This document shows, in pieces, positions 1 to 10,833 of a stretch of 64,000 nt of DNA. This DNA comes from Claveliimonas monacensis (lineage in GTDB: Bacteria > Bacillota > Clostridia > Lachnospirales > Lachnospiraceae). The notes below the pieces were generated by a model. It was not told the DNA's origin. It saw nothing but the letters and a program-made list of their open reading frames with translations, and ran no database searches. The first letter of the stretch is position 1, and every line of letters begins with the position of its first letter. The translations under genes and the position numbers were made by a program. Location: positions 37,161-101,160 of the forward strand of contig NZ_JADCKL010000008.1 in NCBI RefSeq assembly GCF_014982975.1, read 5' to 3'.

Positions 1-50
1 TGACCGCTGCACACTTTATGCTAAGATGGAAAGCAAGAGGAGGTGGGAGC

Positions 51-1934
51 GTGAATACCCAGCAGGTAGAACAGATGACAGGGATATCACGGCAGAACAT
101 CCGCTACTATGAAAAAGAGGGGCTCCTGTCCCCGAAGAGGGATGAGGGGAACGGCTACAGGATCTACTCCCGGGAGGATGTGGAGATCCTGAAGCGTGTC
201 AAGATGCTGCGCATGCTGGGCATGCAGCTGGATGTGATACGGAGTGTCCTGCATGGCGAGGAGAGTCTTGAGGAGGCAGTGGTCAGGCAGAGAGAGAGGC
301 TGTTAGAACATCAAAAGCAGCTGAAAGCGGCGGCGGACATGTGCGAGAAGATCAGGCGGATGGGAGAGAAGGACCTTGATGTGGATGCCTGCCTGGAGCA
401 GATGGAGGCCATGGAGCGCCAGGGAGGCATGTTTGCCAGGTTCCGGGATGACTATAAGAAGGCGGCTGAGTGGGAAGACAAGAAAGAATTTAGTTTCTAT
501 GTTGACGCAAATATAAAGACAAAGGAAGAAATCCTGCGCAGTGTCTGGGAGTATGGACAGACTCATGGCATGGAGCTGCAGAAGGTGCACGGCAGGGAGG
601 AGGCCCTTTTCCTGGCAGACGGGCAGATGTATCGGGCCGCCTGCCTGCGGCTGCGGCCCCGGGAGAGGGGGAAGGAGGAAGAAACAAAGCGGCGGGCTTT
701 GATCGTGTGCCGCAGATGCACTCGGGAAAAGCGCACCGGCCGCGTGCGGTTCCTCCAGGCAGTGCATATTGTCCTGCGCAATATCAGGAGGCAGAAGAAA
801 AGGAGCGCCCTGCAGGTGCTGGTGTGCATGGCGGCTGTATGTTTCGGCATGCTCTACCAGGACAACATCGACGGCAGCAGGCAGCAGCTTGCAGAGCTGG
901 ATGAGATTTACACAGTGAGCGGCGAAGTGTGGAACTACAATGGATCCATGAACTCCGGACTCCGGATCGCAGGGAAGTATGCGGATGCCCTGCGGGAGAG
1001 CCCCTATCTGGGAGAGATGGAGGAGAAAGTGGATCTGAACGCAGTGTTATTGGGGGAGCAGGAGGAAGTTCCGGCGCAGGCGGCGGGCATCAACTGCCTG
1101 GCCGCGGGGGAGCTGGAGCCGGGAGATGTGACCTGGGAGGATGAGGGGGAGAGTCTGGATGGTACCTGGTGCGTTATGGACAAGACTTTTATGGAAAAGC
1201 GGGGGCTGGAACTGGGGGATCAGGTGACGGCAGAGATTTCCGGCTACCAGGAAGATGAGATGGCGGTGGTGCTGCTCACGGTACCCCTCTGCACTGTTAA
1301 GCTCGAGATCGCCGGGTACGCCGACCTGGCTGCGGAGGATGTGCTGTGTCCGCTCAGTGAAGCCAGACAGTGGTTTGATGATGGGGGCGTGGAATACATG
1401 CCATCCAGGATGCGCTTTGAGATAAAAGATGCAGGGAAACTCAACGCTTTCAAAAAGGAGATGGATGAGGCCGGGTTCATGGAGGTCACGGCGGGTTTTG
1501 GCGCCACGGGCATATATAAGGGCAATGCCCTTGTGGTGGACGACAGGGCCTATGTGGAGGCGGCCAGGAGTATTGAGAAAAATATACGATTTTTGATGGC
1601 CTTCTACCCGCTGGTACTGGCGCTTATGATGGTGACAGGCTACATTGTCTCCTGTCTGGTGATGCAGGACCGGCGGATGGAGCTGGCTGTCATGCGGGCT
1701 CTGGGAACCGGCAGGAGGAGGGTGTTCCTCCAGATATTTTCGGAGCATGTGCTGATGGCGGCTGCCGGGTGTGCCTGCGGCGCCCTGGTCTGCCTGGCGG
1801 CGGGAACGGGAAGCCCGGGTGCTTTTTTCCGGGTGGCAGGTGCGTTTCTTTTGTGCTACAGTGCGGGGGCCTGTGTCAGCCTTGCCGTGGCAGGGCGGTT
1901 CAGTGTGATTGCCGCACTTATGGGAAAGGAGTAG
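51..1934 (+). CDS. MerR DNA-binding domain fused to an FtsX-type ABC permease
   Basis: GTG start at 51, chosen because AGGAGGTG at 38-45 sits just upstream; the product is 627 residues. Residues 1 to about 75 are a MerR-type winged helix-turn-helix (motifs ISRQNIRYYEKEGLL and GYRIYSREDV). A coiled helix (about 80-125) and a linker follow. A first membrane helix is at about 252-270, then an extracytoplasmic domain, then three C-terminal helices at about 514-536, 565-584 and 590-615, with the MELAVMRALG motif typical of FtsX/MacB permeases. It precedes an ABC ATPase by 4 bases and a second permease after that, so it probably forms half of a heterodimeric exporter while its cytosolic N-terminus may bind DNA. 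MerR regulators are normally soluble, so this is an unusual fusion with no frameshift. Substrate and target promoter are unknown. The upstream promoter lies outside the window. Confidence 0.85.
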   Translation: MNTQQVEQMTGISRQNIRYYEKEGLLSPKRDEGNGYRIYSREDVEILKRVKMLRMLGMQLDVIRSVLHGEESLEEAVVRQRERLLEHQKQLKAAADMCEKIRRMGEKDLDVDACLEQMEAMERQGGMFARFRDDYKKAAEWEDKKEFSFYVDANIKTKEEILRSVWEYGQTHGMELQKVHGREEALFLADGQMYRAACLRLRPRERGKEEETKRRALIVCRRCTREKRTGRVRFLQAVHIVLRNIRRQKKRSALQVLVCMAAVCFGMLYQDNIDGSRQQLAELDEIYTVSGEVWNYNGSMNSGLRIAGKYADALRESPYLGEMEEKVDLNAVLLGEQEEVPAQAAGINCLAAGELEPGDVTWEDEGESLDGTWCVMDKTFMEKRGLELGDQVTAEISGYQEDEMAVVLLTVPLCTVKLEIAGYADLAAEDVLCPLSEARQWFDDGGVEYMPSRMRFEIKDAGKLNAFKKEMDEAGFMEVTAGFGATGIYKGNALVVDDRAYVEAARSIEKNIRFLMAFYPLVLALMMVTGYIVSCLVMQDRRMELAVMRALGTGRRRVFLQIFSEHVLMAAAGCACGALVCLAAGTGSPGAFFRVAGAFLLCYSAGACVSLAVAGRFSVIAALMGKE

Positions 1935-1938
1935 AGAG

Positions 1939-2613
1939 ATGGAGAGGATCAAAGTGGAGGATGTAAGCTACTCTTACATCAGCAAATATCAGAAGATAGA
2001 CGCGCTGCGACAGGTGTCCTGCTCTTTTGATGAGGGGAAGCTGTATGCGGTGATCGGGGAGTCGGGAAGCGGCAAGAGCACGCTCTTGTCTTTGCTGGCA
2101 GGCCTGGACCTCCCGTCCGAGGGGACGATCTACATAGATGGGGAGGACCTGGCGTCCATGGACCGGGACGCCTACCGGCGGGACAAGGCATCTGTTGTCT
2201 ACCAGTCCTTCCATCTCTTTCCCCTCCTGACAGCCCTGGAGAATGTGATGTATCCCCTGGAGCTCAAAGGCGTCCCGGGCAGGGAGGCGAGGAGGCGGGC
2301 CATGGACTGCATCGCCCAGGCCGGGCTCCCGGAGAAGATCCTGCGCCAGTACCCGAAGATGATGAGCGGCGGCGAGCAGCAGAGGGTGGCCATCGCCCGG
2401 GCCCTGGCGGCGGAGGGGGACATCCTCCTGGCGGATGAGCCCACAGGCAATCTGGACACGGAGAATGAGGAGATCATAGCAGGACTCCTTTTGGAGTGTG
2501 CCCATGAGAAGGGCTACACAGTGGTGCTGGTGACCCACAGCCTGGAGCTGGCCCGGAAAGCGGATGTGATCTACAGGATGAAGGATGGAAGGATGATGAG
2601 ATATGATCGTTAG
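1939..2613 (+). CDS. ABC transporter ATPase (LolD/MacB-like)
   Basis: ATG at 1939 follows GGAAAGGAG (1922-1930); an in-frame upstream start at 1909 lies inside the previous gene and is not needed. The 224-residue protein has Walker A GESGSGKST near residue 40, the signature MSGGEQQ near 142, and Walker B ILLADEP near 163, followed by the D-loop and the switch region VTHSLE. It matches the small ATPases that drive FtsX-type permeases in antibiotic-peptide or lipoprotein export. It sits between the two permease genes of this operon and overlaps the next one by 11 bases, so it very likely energises that permease pair. Substrate not predictable from sequence. Confidence 0.93.
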   Translation: MERIKVEDVSYSYISKYQKIDALRQVSCSFDEGKLYAVIGESGSGKSTLLSLLAGLDLPSEGTIYIDGEDLASMDRDAYRRDKASVVYQSFHLFPLLTALENVMYPLELKGVPGREARRRAMDCIAQAGLPEKILRQYPKMMSGGEQQRVAIARALAAEGDILLADEPTGNLDTENEEIIAGLLLECAHEKGYTVVLVTHSLELARKADVIYRMKDGRMMRYDR

Positions 2614-4474
2614 GAACAGTCTGCGGCAGATGCGCAGGACCCCTTTGCGGACGGCGGTCTTCTTTTTCCTTATTCTGGCAGCCACGGCTATGCTGGCAGT
2701 GGGGATCAATCTGTGGAACATCAACCGGGAGAGCATCCGGGAGCTGGAGCAGGGGTTCACAACAATCGGCACTGTGGAGCAGCGCAGGGAGACATCCAGC
2801 TACGAGGCGGTCTGGGATGCTCGGGAGAAAGACTACACTTACAGGGCGCAGCAGGATTACGGGAGATGGGTAAGTACAGAAGAACTGGACTTTGAGGGGG
2901 CGGACTACATCATAAAGCCGGAAAGGAAAGTGTTCTTTGGCGCCTATATGGAGGACAGCGTCCTCTACAATGTGCAGCCGGACTATGATACAGACTATTA
3001 CCTGGAGTCCACCAACCAGCAGATCACGGTGGAGGCAGTGCCCTATGAGACAGGAGTGGCAGCGCCCATCAAGGTGAAGGTGGCAAGGCTTTTGGAGGGA
3101 AATGAGAATCTGTTCCTGGGAGACCTGTGGGTGTGCGACCACTACAACCCGGATCCTCCCGTGCTGGAGGCGGGCAAACGGTACATCATGTGCATATACA
3201 GCAGCCCGGACCGCCACGGGACAGACAACGACGCGGACTTGGCAGGGGAGTATCAGATCTCCCACATCACCTGCGACCAGTACACGCCGGAGGGAGAGAA
3301 GGTGGAGGGCAGCTTTGAGGAGCTGTCTGTGGACGAGGTGACGGAGGGGTTCTACGAGACAGAGCGGGGACAGCAGTGGCTGAACATTCTGGATGAGAAC
3401 TACATAGCTGTCAACACGATCCCTGTTCAGCCGGTCAGCAGCCTGGATCTTCTGTTGGGATTTTACACGGACAATGCCTCTGTGCAAAAAGGAAGGGAGA
3501 TCACAGAGGAGGAATTTGCATCGGGGGAGGATGTGTGCCTGGTGTCAGATCTGTTTGCCAGGATGAACGGCCTGGAGGTGGGAGATGAGTTACGGCTGCC
3601 TCTCATTTACGCAGCCTACACCTCACCGGCCCAGAGCTACCTGCCCTCCGGGGGTGGGGGTGCGCCGCCGGGCAGACTCATAAATGCCCAGGGGGAGCTC
3701 TATGATGCGTTTGACGAGGACACTTACAAGATCGTGGGGATCTACACCCAGAAGATACGCCAGGACGGGGCCAGGGACGCTCTGGGGTTCAATGAGGTGA
3801 TCGTGCCGGAGCGCTCTGTGGAGGGGGATTGGTCCGACCACATCGTGAGCGCGGCCCCTATGAGCGCCAGCAATACGACCTTCCAGATTCCCAATGGCAG
3901 CATCCGCTCCTACATGGAGAAATTCCGGACCCTGGGGCTGGATCAGCTTGAAATCCGCTTCTACGACGACGGGTACACAGACCTGGAGGAGGGGATTGAG
4001 AACCGGCGGATCACGTCGGGTGTCCTGCTTGCAGGGGGGAGTCTTATGACGGTCCTGGTGCTGGCCCTCTTTGGGCACCTCTATATCTCCCGGCAGGAGA
4101 GGCGCACGGCGATCGAGAGGAGCCTTGGCCTTACAAAGAAGGGCTGCGCCGTCTCGCTTTTGTCAGGAATGCTGCTCCTTACTGCCGCAGGCGTGCTGGC
4201 AGGCGGCTGCGCGGGAGCCCTTCTTACGGAGGCGGCCGCTGGACAGACAGAGGCGGGCAGCTTCCATGATATCATGTTCAGCAGCGGCGCCCTGGAGACA
4301 GAGGAGGAGGCAGGTGCCGAGGCTCAGGAGATGACGAAGAAGAGCCAGCCTGCTGCGGGAGGCGCGGCGGCTGCGGCAGCTGTCTTTGTGCTGGCATCGG
4401 CGATCACCGGTGGTTTCATGCGGCGGAATCTAAAAAGGGAGCCTCTGGCGCTGCTGGAAAACTATGACGAGTAG
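2603..4474 (+). CDS. FtsX-like ABC permease
   Basis: ATG at 2603 overlaps the stop of the ATPase gene, indicating translational coupling. The 623-residue protein has one N-terminal membrane helix (about 13-33), a very large extracytoplasmic domain of about 430 residues, then three C-terminal helices (about 472-492, 512-535, 588-606). The motif TAIERSLGLTKKG after the second helix is typical of FtsX/MacB permeases. A Gly/Pro-rich loop lies near residue 350. It is the second half of the exporter with the MerR-fused permease and the ATPase. The extracytoplasmic domain has no recognisable subfamily, so the transported compound is unknown. Confidence 0.9.
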   Translation: MIVRNSLRQMRRTPLRTAVFFFLILAATAMLAVGINLWNINRESIRELEQGFTTIGTVEQRRETSSYEAVWDAREKDYTYRAQQDYGRWVSTEELDFEGADYIIKPERKVFFGAYMEDSVLYNVQPDYDTDYYLESTNQQITVEAVPYETGVAAPIKVKVARLLEGNENLFLGDLWVCDHYNPDPPVLEAGKRYIMCIYSSPDRHGTDNDADLAGEYQISHITCDQYTPEGEKVEGSFEELSVDEVTEGFYETERGQQWLNILDENYIAVNTIPVQPVSSLDLLLGFYTDNASVQKGREITEEEFASGEDVCLVSDLFARMNGLEVGDELRLPLIYAAYTSPAQSYLPSGGGGAPPGRLINAQGELYDAFDEDTYKIVGIYTQKIRQDGARDALGFNEVIVPERSVEGDWSDHIVSAAPMSASNTTFQIPNGSIRSYMEKFRTLGLDQLEIRFYDDGYTDLEEGIENRRITSGVLLAGGSLMTVLVLALFGHLYISRQERRTAIERSLGLTKKGCAVSLLSGMLLLTAAGVLAGGCAGALLTEAAAGQTEAGSFHDIMFSSGALETEEEAGAEAQEMTKKSQPAAGGAAAAAAVFVLASAITGGFMRRNLKREPLALLENYDE

Positions 4475-4518
4475 GAGCCCTGGAGACAGAGGGCAGATAA
4501 GATACAGAACAAAAGGAG

Positions 4519-4556
4519 ACAGGCTGTGCCGGCTTTTGGGAGCTGGCACAGCCTGT
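4519..4556. terminator. Hairpin after the MerR-FtsX ABC operon
   Basis: Perfect 12-base arms ACAGGCTGTGCC (4519-4530) and GGCACAGCCTGT (4545-4556) enclose a 14-base loop. It lies 45 bases after the last ABC gene. No T-tract follows on the plus strand, so termination is plausible but not certain. Confidence 0.5.
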
Positions 4557-4877
4557 CTGTCAAAGAAGAGAAAACTGCAAGGGGAAGGACCGGGTTTGTA
4601 AAAAACGGGGAAATACCACCGCGATTTACGGGGGAAGATGGAGGTATTGTATATTTTAAAAAACTGCGGCGGAGAAAAAATCTGTCGAAATGACGAAAAT
4701 GAAAATCTAAAAAAGTGATAAATTGGTAAAAAATAATCTTGAAAAAACTGCAGCTGGGGATGGGACGGATTTCCTTGCAAAAAACACATAATTTTGCGGA
4801 GGAGAAGAAAGAAAAAAGCAGAAAAAATCCATAAAAAACAGGCGAAGCTCCGGCGCGTGAACCGGGCGCAAAATTTA
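4557..4877. other. Gene-free, AT-rich spacer upstream of the ATP synthase operon
   Basis: About 320 bases with many A runs. No ORF with a convincing ribosome binding site, no atpI gene (often first in atp operons) and no riboswitch were recognised. The right end carries the atp promoter. Confidence 0.6.
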
Positions 4878-4906
4878 TTGACAAATGTATTTGTTAGCAG
4901 TAATAT
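4878..4906 (+). promoter_or_regulatory. Sigma-A promoter of the ATP synthase operon
   Basis: TTGACA (4878-4883), a 17-base spacer, then TAATAT (4901-4906): near consensus. Transcription would start near 4913, about 50 bases upstream of atpB. Confidence 0.88.
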
Positions 4907-4964
4907 TCACAGGAAAAAATAAGAGAAGGAAGGGGATAGTACGGGAGAATTAACAGAAAAACTG

Positions 4965-5627
4965 ATGGAAGAGCTGAACTGTACGCCGGTTTTCGAGATT
5001 CCCGTTTTCGGCGGTATCGCCGTAAATGAGTCCATTGTTGTGACGTGGATTATCATGGCGGTTCTGACGGTACTGTCTGTCATCTTTGTCAGAAACTTAA
5101 GAGTGGAGAATCCGGGAAAAGTCCAACTTGTACTGGAGTCAGCGATCGGATGGGCGCAGGATTTCTTTGAAGGCATCATTGGAAAAGAAAACAGGCGCTA
5201 TGTCCCTTATCTGATCACTGTGGCCCTCTACCTTGCAGTTTCAAACCTGATCGGGCTGACAGGCTTTAAACCACCGACAAAGGATCTGAATGTGACGGCG
5301 GCGCTGGCCATTATGAGTATGCTTCTGATCGAGTATTCAGGCATACACAGGAATGGTCTGAAGCACTGGGCAGGGCACTTCGCCAAACCGGTTCCCTTTG
5401 TGGCGCCGATCATGGTGATGGAGATTTTTATCCGGCCTCTGTCGCTGTGCATGCGTCTCTTCGGCAATATGCTGGGGGGATTTGTGGTAATGGAACTGGT
5501 CAAAGCAGTGGTTCCATTATTAGTACCTATTCCGTTGAGTTTCTATTTTGATATATTCGACGGACTTTTACAGGCGTATGTCTTTGTATTTCTGACTGCG
5601 CTTTTCATGAATGAAGAAATGGAATAA
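4965..5627 (+). CDS. atpB: ATP synthase Fo subunit a
   Basis: The 220-residue product is a multi-spanning membrane protein carrying the ion half-channel facing the c-ring. The segment [14 protein letters not shown] contains the conserved arginine essential for rotation-coupled ion transfer, and the C-terminal [10 protein letters not shown] is typical. ATG at 4965 has no Shine-Dalgarno of its own; AAGGAAGGGG (4927-4935) is 30 bases upstream and would suit a start at 4941, where the in-frame codon is ACG. The true N-terminus may therefore be eight residues longer. First gene of atpBEFHAGDC. Confidence 0.93.
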   Translation: MEELNCTPVFEIPVFGGIAVNESIVVTWIIMAVLTVLSVIFVRNLRVENPGKVQLVLESAIGWAQDFFEGIIGKENRRYVPYLITVALYLAVSNLIGLTGFKPPTKDLNVTAALAIMSMLLIEYSGIHRNGLKHWAGHFAKPVPFVAPIMVMEIFIRPLSLCMRLFGNMLGGFVVMELVKAVVPLLVPIPLSFYFDIFDGLLQAYVFVFLTALFMNEEME

Positions 5628-5662
5628 TCAAGAAAAGAGTAAAGAAAAGGAGATTGAAAATT

Positions 5663-5890
5663 ATGTCAGGAACAATTATTGCAATCGGAGCAGCTATTGC
5701 TGTACTTACAGGTATTGGAGCAGGTGTTGGTATCGGTATTGCAACAGGAAAGGCAGCAGAGGCTATCGCAAGACAGCCTGAGGCAGAGAGCAAGATCAGC
5801 AAGACCCTGATCCTCGGATGTGCGCTTGCAGAGGCAACCGCTATTTACGGCTTTATTATCGGTCTTCTTATTATCTTCTTCCTGCAGTAG
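5663..5890 (+). CDS. atpE: ATP synthase Fo subunit c
   Basis: ATG at 5663 after AAAAGGAG (5645-5652); 75 residues forming two membrane helices joined by the polar loop ARQPE. The ion-binding carboxylate is Glu57 in [12 protein letters not shown]. Sodium-type c subunits normally have Gln in helix 1 and Ser after the glutamate; here those positions are Ile24 and Ala58, which points to proton coupling, although Thr59 and Tyr62 of the sodium motif remain. This is inference from motif comparison. Confidence 0.95.
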   Translation: MSGTIIAIGAAIAVLTGIGAGVGIGIATGKAAEAIARQPEAESKISKTLILGCALAEATAIYGFIIGLLIIFFLQ

Positions 5891-5942
5891 AAAATGTATG
5901 CAGATAAGCAAAGCTGATTACAGGAAAGGCAGGTACTAGGAA

Positions 5943-6446
5943 GTGCTGAGTTTAGACTTTAATTTTGTCCTGGAAATGATCAACCTGGTCATTCTTTATC
6001 TGCTGCTGCGCAAATTTCTCATCGGACCGGTCATGAATATTATGGAAAAGCGCAGGGCCATGATCGCTGACGGTATCCAGAATGCCAACGACCAGCAGGC
6101 CAAGGCAATGGAGCTTAAAAGTCAGTATGAGGATGCCTTAAGCGGAGCAAAGGATGAATCCCGGCGCATGATAGAGCAGGCCAGGGCAGATGCGAAGAAG
6201 GAGTACGACCGTATTCTGAAAGACGCGGATGCCGAGGCGGGAAAGATCATGCAGACAGCCAGAGAAACCATTGACCTGGAAAGAGAACAGACACTCCGAC
6301 AGATGAAGACAGAGGTCGCAGGGCTTGCCGTGGATGCTGCCAGAAAGATCGTGATGGACAGCTGCGGCGAGAAGGACAGCCAGGCAGTTTACGACCAATT
6401 TCTGAGAGAAGCAGGTGATTCCCATGAAGACAGCAAAGGCAAATAG
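5943..6446 (+). CDS. atpF: ATP synthase Fo subunit b
   Basis: GTG start at 5943. The 167-residue protein has one N-terminal membrane helix (about 8-25) followed by a long charged amphipathic helix rich in Ala, Glu, Lys and Arg, the peripheral stalk that dimerises and binds delta. The length is normal for the family. It lies between atpE and atpH and overlaps atpH by 23 bases. The Shine-Dalgarno before GTG is modest (AGG near 5938). Confidence 0.93.
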   Translation: MLSLDFNFVLEMINLVILYLLLRKFLIGPVMNIMEKRRAMIADGIQNANDQQAKAMELKSQYEDALSGAKDESRRMIEQARADAKKEYDRILKDADAEAGKIMQTARETIDLEREQTLRQMKTEVAGLAVDAARKIVMDSCGEKDSQAVYDQFLREAGDSHEDSKGK

Positions 6447-6960
6447 CGGCGCGTACTGTTCTATGGCAGCCATCCGCTACGCAAAGGTGCTGTATGACAT
6501 GGAGCTGCCGGAGGAAGTGATTGGGGAAGCGGAGGAAATCTTTGCAGACTCTTCTGAGCTTATTTCCGTTCTGGAGAGTCCCATCGTGACAAAAGAGGAA
6601 AAACATAAGGTGATCGACCGGATCTTTGACAAGAAGATCAGCACCTTTCTAAAAGTGACAACAGACTACGGAAAGGCTGGCATCATGCAGGAGATCTTCC
6701 GTGCATACCGCCAGTATAAAAACGAGATGGCCGGCATTGTGACCGCCCACCTGGCTTATGTGGTTCCTCCGACAGAAGAACAGAAAAAAGGTATGGAACA
6801 GTTTGTGTGCAGGGAATTTCATGCAAAGGGCGTGAGCTGGGAGATGGAAGAGCGCCCGTCGCTGATCGGCGGATTTCTTCTCCATGTGAATGGCCGGGAG
6901 TATGATTACAGCATGCAGGGACGGCTGAAACGATTAGAACAAAAATTGACCTGGAGGTGA
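6424..6960 (+). CDS. atpH: ATP synthase F1 subunit delta
   Basis: ATG at 6424 is preceded by AGGTGA (6414-6419); an upstream in-frame GTG at 6415 lies inside that ribosome binding site and is disfavoured. The 178 residues match delta/OSCP: N-terminal helical bundle ([11 protein letters not shown], then [19 protein letters not shown]) and the C-terminal segment [23 protein letters not shown] that contacts subunit b. It overlaps atpF at the front and meets atpA at the end, as in other Firmicute atp operons. Confidence 0.93.
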   Translation: MKTAKANSGAYCSMAAIRYAKVLYDMELPEEVIGEAEEIFADSSELISVLESPIVTKEEKHKVIDRIFDKKISTFLKVTTDYGKAGIMQEIFRAYRQYKNEMAGIVTAHLAYVVPPTEEQKKGMEQFVCREFHAKGVSWEMEERPSLIGGFLLHVNGREYDYSMQGRLKRLEQKLTWR

Positions 6961-6965
6961 AAAAC

Positions 6966-8471
6966 TTGAGTTCGATCAACTCAGATGAGATTATCTCTAT
7001 TATTAAAGAAGAGATAGAAAATTATGATGTGATCAGCAGAGACCAGGAAGTAGGATATGTTGTCTCTGTTGGAGACGGAATTGCCTCCGTATACGGAATA
7101 GATCACGCCATGTACGGCGAGATCGTCACCCTGGAGACAGGGCTGAAAGGTATGGTGCAGGATATCAAGACAAATGAAGTCAGCTGTATCCTGTTCGGAG
7201 ACGATTCCGATATAAAAGAGGGGACAAAGGTGGCCCGCACAGGAAGAAAAGCCGGTATTCCCGTGGGAGAAGGCTATATTGGAAGGGTTGTGGATGCCCT
7301 GGGTTCCCCCATTGACGGAAAAGGCGAGATCGAGGCGGAGGGATACCGCCCGGTGGAAGAGGAGGCGCCCGGAATTGTGGAGAGAAAGTCTGTCAGCGTA
7401 CCGCTGGAGACCGGGATACTCTCCATTGACTCCATGTTCCCCATCGGCCGGGGACAGCGCGAGCTGATCATCGGCGACAGGCAGACAGGAAAGACTTCCA
7501 TTGCCACAGACACCATCATCAACCAGAAAGGAAAAGATGTGATCTGCATTTACGTGGCCATCGGACAGAAAGCGTCCACAGTGGCTCAGCTTGTTAATTC
7601 TCTGCGCTCCCACGGTGCCATGGATTATACGACTATATTCTGTTCCACGGCCAGCGAGTGCGCGCCTCTGCAGTATATCGTGCCTTATGCGGCAACTGCG
7701 CTGGCAGAGTACTTTATGTATCAGGGGAAAGATGTGCTGATCGTGTACGATGATCTGTCCAAGCATGCGGTGGCCTACCGGGCGATTTCCCTTCTGCTTG
7801 GACGCTCACCGGGACGAGAGGCTTACCCCGGAGATGTATTCTATCTCCACTCAAGACTGCTGGAGAGAAGCAGCCGTTTAAGTGACGAGGCAGGAGGCGG
7901 CTCCATCACGGCTCTGCCTATCATTGAGACCCAGGCGGGGGATGTTTCTGCCTACATTCCGACAAATGTGATCTCTATCACAGACGGGCAGATCTTCCTG
8001 GAAAGCGACCTTTTCAACGCTGGAATGCGCCCGGCTGTCAATGTGGGACTTTCTGTGTCCCGTGTGGGCGGCGCTGCTCAGACAAAGGCAATGAAGAAGG
8101 CGTCAGGAAGCGTGCGTATTGACCTGGCCCAGGCGAGAGAGCTTGAGTCCTTTACTCAGTTCAGCTCAGATCTGGACGACATTACAAAGACCCAGCTGAA
8201 ATATGGAAGCTGCCTGACAGAACTTCTGAAGCAGCCGCTGGGAAATCCGCTGAGCCTTCACGAGCAGGTCATCACACTGTGCGTGGCCACGCACAAACTT
8301 ATGTTAGATGTAGAGACGGACAAAGTAAAACAGTTCCAGATAGATATGCTTGCATTTTTTGAGGACAGTCATCCTGAGATCTGCCAGGCCATCGAGGAGA
8401 AGAAGATCCTGGATGATGAGCTGACAGAACAGATCTTAAATGCCGCAAAGGAATTTAAAGAGAAAAGGTAA
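6966..8471 (+). CDS. atpA: ATP synthase F1 subunit alpha
   Basis: Start placed at TTG 6966 because GGAGGTG (6952-6958) is ideally spaced from it; the in-frame GTG at 6957 is part of that Shine-Dalgarno. The product is 501 residues, the usual alpha length. It has a beta-barrel N-terminal domain, Walker [10 protein letters not shown], the nucleotide-domain motif [19 protein letters not shown] and a helical C-terminal domain. Alpha forms the non-catalytic nucleotide sites of the alpha3beta3 hexamer and supplies the arginine finger ([13 protein letters not shown] region). Confidence 0.95.
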   Translation: MSSINSDEIISIIKEEIENYDVISRDQEVGYVVSVGDGIASVYGIDHAMYGEIVTLETGLKGMVQDIKTNEVSCILFGDDSDIKEGTKVARTGRKAGIPVGEGYIGRVVDALGSPIDGKGEIEAEGYRPVEEEAPGIVERKSVSVPLETGILSIDSMFPIGRGQRELIIGDRQTGKTSIATDTIINQKGKDVICIYVAIGQKASTVAQLVNSLRSHGAMDYTTIFCSTASECAPLQYIVPYAATALAEYFMYQGKDVLIVYDDLSKHAVAYRAISLLLGRSPGREAYPGDVFYLHSRLLERSSRLSDEAGGGSITALPIIETQAGDVSAYIPTNVISITDGQIFLESDLFNAGMRPAVNVGLSVSRVGGAAQTKAMKKASGSVRIDLAQARELESFTQFSSDLDDITKTQLKYGSCLTELLKQPLGNPLSLHEQVITLCVATHKLMLDVETDKVKQFQIDMLAFFEDSHPEICQAIEEKKILDDELTEQILNAAKEFKEKR

Positions 8472-8483
8472 GCAGGTGTTAAT

Positions 8484-9377
8484 ATGGCAAATGCAAGAGA
8501 ATTGAAAGAAAGGATGGCCAGCATCCAGGAGACAAAGAAGATCACAAACGCCATGTATCTGATCTCCTCCTCCAAGATGAAGCAGGCAAAGAAAAAACTG
8601 GCGGACACAGAGCCCTTTTTCTACGCCATGCAGGCGGAGATCACCAGGATCCTGCGCCATGTGCCGGATATGCACAGCCATTTCTTTGACCGCAGGGAAC
8701 GGATCCCGGCGGAAGACAGGAAGATAGGGTGTATTGTCATCACGGCTGATAAGGGACTTGCGGGTGCATACAACCACAACGTGCTGAAGATGGCTGAGGA
8801 GCTGATCCGCCAGCCCGGGAAACACAAGATGTTCGTCCTGGGTGAAGTGGGAAGGCACTATTTTTCAAAAAGAGAAGATGAGCTGGACTCTGAGTTTAAG
8901 TATACGGTGCAGGATCCCAACCTTTACCGGGCCAGAGTGATCGCTGCAAAAATGGTGGAACTCTTCGAGGCGGGAGAGGTGGATGATGTCTATATCATTT
9001 ATACCAGGATGATCAATGCCCTCCAGGCTGAAACCCAGAAGATCAAGCTTCTTCCCCTGCAGAGGATCAACTTTGCCTCTGACAAGATGGCGGCTATGGC
9101 CGGCGTGTACAGAGAGGCAGTTACGCTGTACCCTTCGGCCCATAAAGTTATGGACAGCATTGTCCCCAACTACTTGATCGGTATTATTTACGGCTGTCTT
9201 GTGGAGTCTTACTGCAGCGAGCAGAATTCCCGTATGCAGGCTATGCAGAACGCCACAGACAGCGCCACGGATATGCTGAATGAATTAAATATAACCTATA
9301 ACCGTGTAAGGCAGGCGGACATCACCCAGGAGCTGACTGAGGTGATCGGCGGTGCCAACGCACAGAAAAGGAAGTGA
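8484..9377 (+). CDS. atpG: ATP synthase F1 subunit gamma
   Basis: ATG at 8484 after AGGTG. The 297-residue central-stalk subunit has the N-terminal signature MANARELKERMASIQETKKI and the C-terminal helix NATDSATDMLNELNITYNR, which together form the rotating coiled coil inside the alpha/beta hexamer. The middle Rossmann-like part carries TADKGLAGAYN. Normal length and position between atpA and atpD. Confidence 0.95.
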   Translation: MANARELKERMASIQETKKITNAMYLISSSKMKQAKKKLADTEPFFYAMQAEITRILRHVPDMHSHFFDRRERIPAEDRKIGCIVITADKGLAGAYNHNVLKMAEELIRQPGKHKMFVLGEVGRHYFSKREDELDSEFKYTVQDPNLYRARVIAAKMVELFEAGEVDDVYIIYTRMINALQAETQKIKLLPLQRINFASDKMAAMAGVYREAVTLYPSAHKVMDSIVPNYLIGIIYGCLVESYCSEQNSRMQAMQNATDSATDMLNELNITYNRVRQADITQELTEVIGGANAQKRK

Positions 9378-9382
9378 GATAA

Positions 9383-10786
<1,404 letters not shown>

Positions 10787-10833
10787 GTACAGCAGGCGCT
10801 GTGCCTTTTGTCCGGCAGAAGGAGTGAGATTAG

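Noticed and set aside
4638..4718. 26-codon ORF (MEVLYILKNCGG start) in the spacer before atpB
   Set aside because: The purine-rich run before the ATG is too close to serve as a ribosome binding site and the sequence looks like AT-rich filler.
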